Below, piece after piece: positions 61,201 to 64,000 of a stretch of DNA of 64,000 nucleotides. The number at the start of each line of letters is the position of its first letter. Positions within the stretch are counted from its first letter, which is position 1. The notes beneath the pieces were generated by a model, which saw only the letters and a program-made list of their open reading frames with translations, ran no database searches and was not told the DNA's origin. The DNA comes from Streptomyces sp. SID13031 (GTDB taxonomy: Bacteria > Actinomycetota > Actinomycetes > Propionibacteriales > Kribbellaceae): contig NZ_JAAGLV010000003.1 in the NCBI RefSeq assembly GCF_010548305.1, forward strand, positions 248,001 through 312,000, given 5' to 3'. The position numbers and the translations under genes were made by a program.

Positions 61201-61413
61201 CAGAAGGAGATCCGTGAAGGTCGCATTGCCGTTCTGTCCCGGTGGGACGATGTCGGCACACTGCCCGACGCAATAGTCGACCGGTGCGGCGGCAGCAGCA
61301 GCCGCCGGTTTTGCCTGACTGCTGCTGGACAGGCCTGCGGCCAGTACTGCGCTGACGGCGAGCGCGGCTGTCGTGGTACGGACAACGCGGGTGAGCTGTG
61401 CGGGGCGGCGCAT
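58207..61413 (-). CDS. penicillin-acylase-family protein with discoidin-like C-terminus
   Basis: A 1068-residue secreted Ntn-hydrolase precursor. Signal peptide to about residue 36; alpha-chain region with the conserved IPHITGTTREGTMFGAGYAG; a spacer; and the predicted autocatalytic site GPKGMSNALMVSG near residue 405, whose Ser becomes the N-terminal nucleophile of the beta chain. The last 150 residues are an F5/8 type C (discoidin) jellyroll: ASSYERGAYNSPPAKAVDGD, WLKVDLGNEQTVRRVVLQWE, RYVRLTG, YSLYELQVY. Family members hydrolyse amides such as penicillins and acyl-homoserine lactones. Adjacent TetR gene is divergent. Confidence 0.92.
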   Translation of the reverse strand: MRRPAQLTRVVRTTTAALAVSAVLAAGLSSSSQAKPAAAAAAAPVDYCVGQCADIVPPGQNGNATFTDLLLFKGFGTRPAHFSDTVKPYESLVWNSQGITDDGLDPYYDDSSFGVAPGDVASTYKPRADVTIVRDKSRGIPHITGTTREGTMFGAGYAGAQDRLFVMDVFRHLGRGQLTPFAGGAAGNRAFEQEFWRTAPYTEADLQRQFDDADELYGANGLKMQKDIQAWVDGVNYYINTVGIAYPGEYVALGLPTPQPWKVTDVVATAAVVAGIFGNGGGGEMASALALLEAQAKYGVAQGTKVWESFRSQNDPEANTTVHNGTSFPYGVVGANPAGRAMPDRGSVTPEPEVVDQTGSAASKTLKPKSSTGVKPPNKAQGQQALKGIFDGGVFPEGFGPKGMSNALMVSGQYTESGNPVAVYGPQTSYFAPQLLMRQELQGPGISSRGVAFAGINFYTLIGRGADYSWSATSAGQDITDTYAVPLCETDGSTPSKTSTHYLFRGQCTPIEKLERHNAWYSSLGSSEPAGSYTLVAQRTKYGIVTHRGTVAGKPVLFTSNRSTYGNEAGSALGFMLLNDPDQIHSSADFKSAASNIGYTFNWFYTDKTDIAYFNSGDNPVRAAGADPNLPTWSSYEWQGWNPDTNRATYTPAAQHPQVVNQDYLTSWNNKQAPGFSAADGNFGYNSVYRSQPLDDRIKAVIGSGQKFTRGKLVEAMESAATVDLRADQVLPYLLRVLKSAPITDPVVADAVAKLQAWQTAGSHRKTPNAASKTYDNAEAIRILDAWWPLLVPAEFQGLGPDLYNALVHAQKIDERPSAQGSAFQNGWWGFVQRDLRKVLGPMKGAQPVKTAQPVTYCGGGSLATCRSVLADSLLAATKVPAATTYPATGDCAAGDQFCADQIVHQPMGGITQDRMAWVNRPTYQQVIEFPARRGDDVSNQAVGKTATASSYERGAYNSPPAKAVDGDPGSRWASDWSDPQWLKVDLGNEQTVRRVVLQWEAAYGSAYRIEVSRDNVNWQQVYATATGNGGEDVARFAPVQARYVRLTGTKRATSYGYSLYELQVYRQ

Positions 61414-61493
61414 CACGGGGTCCTCCCTAGTGCATCTTCTGAGTGATGACGGCAGGGATCGTCAAAAACTGAGAATGACTCACGAGTAGCATC

Positions 61494-61520
61494 AGGTCAA
61501 GGGTCTTGGACACTTGACCT
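61494..61520. promoter_or_regulatory. inverted repeat between acylase and TetR genes
   Basis: aggtcaag (61494-61501) and cttgacct (61513-61520) with an 11-nt spacer lie in the 140-bp divergent region. It is the probable operator of the adjacent TetR protein. Confidence 0.6.
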
Positions 61521-61556
61521 ACTCCACGTACCGTGAGAGCGATCGAAAGGAGTCCG

Positions 61557-62147
61557 ATGGCCCGGGTACCAGCACAGGAGCGGCGTGCCGACCTCGTCCA
61601 GGCGGCGATCCAGGTCGCGACGCGGGAGGGGCTGGCCGCGACCACCACGCGCCGGATCGCGCAGGAACTCGGCATCTCGGTCGGGATCGTGCACTACTGC
61701 TTCCGGTCCAAGGAGGAGCTGCTGCACGAGGTGATCCGGGTGATCGCGGATGCCCAGGTGCTGGCGGCACGCTCGGCGATCATGCCTGGCGGCGATCTGG
61801 CGGCCAGCGTGCGGAATGCGTTCCTCGGCTTCTGGCATTTGGTCGAATCGACGCCTGAGGCGCAACTGCTGACGTACGAGCTGACGAGCTGGGCTTTGCG
61901 CAACGCGGAGACCGAGCCGCTGGCACGGGAGCAACGGGCGAGTCAGCTGGCCGGGATCGAGGCGATCCTGGCGGAGATCTCGGCGGCGACCGAGGTGGAG
62001 TGGAGAGTCCCGGCGGAGCGGCTGGCGCGGATGACGCTGGCGGTGACCGACGGGGTGACGCTCGGGTGGCTCGTCGATCGCGATACGGCGTCCGCAGTAC
62101 AGACGCTGGAGACGTTCGCCGATCAGCTGCTGACGCTGGCGGTCTAG
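61557..62147 (+). CDS. TetR-family transcriptional regulator
   Basis: A 196-residue repressor: RRADLVQAAIQVATREGLAA, then TTTRRIAQELGISVGIVHYC is the HTH, followed by a helical ligand domain. The variant HYCF instead of the usual YYHF is common in the BetI-like branch. GAAAGGAG precedes the ATG at 61557. It is divergent from the penicillin-acylase gene and likely controls it. Confidence 0.93.
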   Translation: MARVPAQERRADLVQAAIQVATREGLAATTTRRIAQELGISVGIVHYCFRSKEELLHEVIRVIADAQVLAARSAIMPGGDLAASVRNAFLGFWHLVESTPEAQLLTYELTSWALRNAETEPLAREQRASQLAGIEAILAEISAATEVEWRVPAERLARMTLAVTDGVTLGWLVDRDTASAVQTLETFADQLLTLAV

Positions 62148-63067
62148 GCGACGACTGCCGGTTTGGCGGCGAAGGTGTTGCAGGCGGCGGGGTCGGCGGC
62201 GTCGAAGCCGGCCCGGGACCAGCGGCTGTGGTTGGTCTTGCTGCCGTGGGTGCGTTGCGGGTTCCACTCGTCGCCGCGGTTGCGGACGGTCCACTTCCAC
62301 TTGAGCAGCCAGGAACCGCGAGCGGGGAAGAACTTCTTGTCGCCGCCCAGGTAGACGCCGCTCAGGCAGGACGCCTGCAGTTCACGCCGGCGACTCTCCT
62401 GCAACGCCAGGGCACTGTTGCTGAGGATCCCTTCCCGGGTGTGCGATGCCTGCAGGATGCCGACCATCGCCTGGACGTGATGCCCGTACTCGTGGGCGAT
62501 CAGGAACGCCATCGTCGTCCGGGTCCACAGTGGGTCGTACGTCTTTTGGTTCTTCAGGTCGTAGTCGGCGCTCATGTAGATCGTGCCGTCGCAATAGACG
62601 GCGGTGCTGGTCAGATCGCAGTACGTGTTGGCGGAGCGGCCCGCGTACACGACCAGCTTGGGCGCCCGGAACGGGAACCCGGCCTTGAGGATCACCGGCT
62701 CCCAGGCCTTGTTGAGGCAGTCGAGGGTTTGGCTGTAGTACTGCTTGACTTTGGCCAGCGAGGTCGCCCGAGCCGTCGGCTCCTTGCAACGCGACGCAGG
62801 GATGGGGCCGACCTTGTAGAGCCTGCTCTGCAGAACGGTACGATTCTCGGTCGCCATCGGCGCCACGGTGGCAGTCGGCCCGGACGGCTCCGGCACTCCG
62901 GGGGGCGCGCTCGCTTCCGTACGACCAGTTGGCCCAGTAGTCGGAGTCCTGCCAGCGAGCCGACTCGGATCCTGATCAGCCAACCGCGCAGCAACCACCC
63001 CCGAAGCCGCAGCCAACACAAGCCCCAAGCAGATCACCACCACCCGCCCCCACCGCCGACTCCCCAT
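62144..63067 (-). CDS. membrane-anchored neutral zinc metallopeptidase (YpfJ-like)
   Basis: A 307-residue protein: one N-terminal membrane helix (RVVVICLGLVLAAASGVVAA), a Thr/Pro/Ala linker, then a zincin domain with HEYGHHVQ (HExxH). An SNSALALQESRRRELQASCL segment carries the third ligand region seen in YpfJ/neutral zinc metallopeptidases. Five or more Cys. ATG at 63067 is preferred over an upstream start. It converges with the TetR gene, overlapping its stop by four bases. Confidence 0.9.
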   Translation of the reverse strand: MGSRRWGRVVVICLGLVLAAASGVVAARLADQDPSRLAGRTPTTGPTGRTEASAPPGVPEPSGPTATVAPMATENRTVLQSRLYKVGPIPASRCKEPTARATSLAKVKQYYSQTLDCLNKAWEPVILKAGFPFRAPKLVVYAGRSANTYCDLTSTAVYCDGTIYMSADYDLKNQKTYDPLWTRTTMAFLIAHEYGHHVQAMVGILQASHTREGILSNSALALQESRRRELQASCLSGVYLGGDKKFFPARGSWLLKWKWTVRNRGDEWNPQRTHGSKTNHSRWSRAGFDAADPAACNTFAAKPAVVA

Positions 63068-63247
63068 CGCCAGACCATAGCCCGCCCACCCACCCCAAAC
63101 CACCCATCACAACAACCTCCCTCCCCTCAAGCGCAACTCCCCCACCCCGCTTTCCTTCCCTTGAGTGGCACTTCCACAGAGGGTCGCAACTTTTAGTGAC
63201 GAAGTCATGGCAGATCGATGCTGTGAGCCACTATGGTGAATCGCACC

Positions 63248-64000
63248 ATGGGCACACATGAGCGGCATCGGTTGACCGAAGTCATCAACGCCAGGGGAAC
63301 TTTCACACCGCTCGGGGTCTCCCGCAGCTCGGCCGGCGTGGCCGCCGCCGTCGCGGAGGCGCTCCCCGAGTTCTTCGTGATGGACGAGCTAGCCGACCGG
63401 GCCAGCGAGGCCCTCGCCCACGCGACCGGAGCTCAAGCCGGCACAGTCACCCACTGCACCTCAGCGGCGATCACACTGTCCGTCGCGGCCGCCATGGCCG
63501 GCACCAATCCCGAGCGGATCGCCGCGCTGCCCGATACCAGCGACATGCACAACCGCGTCGTACTACCAGCAGGCCACGTGGTCAGCTACGGCCAATCCAT
63601 CCTGCAAGCCGTCCGCCTTGCGGGCGCCAGCGTCACGATCGCAGGCGATGAAACCCGTTGCGGCATTGACGATCTGGACGATGAGCTCGCCGGAGCCGAC
63701 GTTGCCTGCCTACTCCTCGTCTCCTCGAGACTCGTCACCGGTGAGCCGCTCGACCTGACCGCCGCAGTACGGGCCGCGCACCGGCGAGGCGTCCCCGCGA
63801 TCATCGACGGAGCAGCGCAGTTCCCCCGGACCGCGGACCTGCTCGCGACGGGAGCGGACGCAGTACTGGTCAGCGCGCAGAAGTATCTGGCCGCACCGAC
63901 CGCCGGCCTGGTGGTCGGAACGCATCGGCTCGTACGGGCGGTTCGCGCGCAGGAGAAGGGAATCGGGCGCGCGATGAAGCCGACGAAGGAAGCGATCGTC
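63248..64000 (+). CDS. SelA-like PLP-dependent enzyme (partial at window edge)
   Basis: The first 251 residues are visible and the frame is open at the edge. It matches the SelA/DgaE-like fold-type I group: start RHRLTEVINARGTFTPLGVS, Asp in VPAIIDGAAQ, and the PLP lysine in SAQKYLAAPTAG. Such proteins include selenocysteine synthase and aminosugar/hydroxy-amino-acid lyases. The typical SelA N-terminus (VINATGVVLHTNLG) has a close equivalent here. No selenocysteine genes are seen in the window, so an amino-acid or aminosugar lyase is likelier. Confidence 0.85.
   Translation, partial: MGTHERHRLTEVINARGTFTPLGVSRSSAGVAAAVAEALPEFFVMDELADRASEALAHATGAQAGTVTHCTSAAITLSVAAAMAGTNPERIAALPDTSDMHNRVVLPAGHVVSYGQSILQAVRLAGASVTIAGDETRCGIDDLDDELAGADVACLLLVSSRLVTGEPLDLTAAVRAAHRRGVPAIIDGAAQFPRTADLLATGADAVLVSAQKYLAAPTAGLVVGTHRLVRAVRAQEKGIGRAMKPTKEAIV

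Noticed and set aside
1..64000. CRISPR array, rRNA genes or intact insertion sequences
   Set aside because: No regularly spaced repeats with unique spacers, no ribosomal RNA sequence and no complete transposase frame were seen.

Overview
This 64 kb window is from a high-GC actinobacterial chromosome. Codons are strongly G/C-ending, GTG (and occasional TTG) starts are frequent, many secreted proteins carry Ala-rich signal peptides, and regulators of the MerR, ROK, HxlR, TetR, LuxR, LacI and ANTAR types are abundant. The combination of an LplABC-like sugar importer, a DUF3494 protein, an FTP/M4 protease, LamG proteins and an NlpA-free secretome fits Kribbella or a close Propionibacteriales relative. 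That assignment is inference from gene content, not from a marker gene.

Layout. 0-5 kb: small accessory genes (hypothetical, MerR regulator, lipoprotein class E sortase, internally deleted PfpI pseudogene, MOSC protein, I36-type inhibitor, secreted hypothetical). 5-10.2 kb: Ogt methyltransferase, then a minus-strand sugar ABC operon (binding protein, two permeases, LacI regulator). 10.3-25.5 kb: mostly ordinary chromosomal genes (ACT protein, TrmH-type methyltransferase, DUF4287, ROK regulator, UBP zinc finger, esterase plus VOC dioxygenase, DUF427, GNAT/HxlR pair, heparinase-like protein, GAF-ANTAR and STAS regulators, SDR, MFS).

25.7-31.7 kb: a tRNA-Thr(TGT) followed by a graveyard of mobile-element and gene remnants: an XRE-integrase fusion beside the tRNA, a LUD-domain fragment, a beta-helix fragment and a second decayed copy of the XRE-integrase fusion. 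These surround an intact LuxR-type regulator and a Ser/Thr kinase-FHA pair. 31.7-37.3 kb: M4 metalloprotease, LuxR-type regulator, and a two-gene operon of a DUF3494 protein on a long Thr-Pro stalk with a class F-like sortase. 37.7-41 kb: two-component genes (histidine kinase plus OmpR-type regulator, receiver protein, hybrid kinase).

41.2-44.7 kb: three co-directional secreted proteins sharing a SipW-type A-x-A-[FY]-W signal-peptide boundary and ending in a LamG protein. 45.0-48.65 kb: a tightly coupled three-gene operon of a one-pass membrane protein, an NDP-sugar 4,6-dehydratase-like enzyme and a 690-residue SIR2-domain protein. This is the best candidate for an undescribed defence-type system. 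48.7-64 kb: zinc metalloprotease, OmpR-type regulator, TetR/esterase pair, deazaflavin oxidoreductase, EamA exporter with a LysR remnant, gamma-carbonic anhydrase, MFS plus GH1 beta-glucosidase, YbjQ protein, penicillin-acylase-family protein with TetR regulator, neutral zinc metallopeptidase, and a SelA-like PLP enzyme cut by the window edge.

The genes largely work as small transcription units. Convergent pairs meet at strong GC hairpins (18.2, 21.4, 34.0 and 48.7 kb). Many adjacent genes overlap by 1-4 nt (ATGA, TGATG, GTGA), indicating translational coupling.
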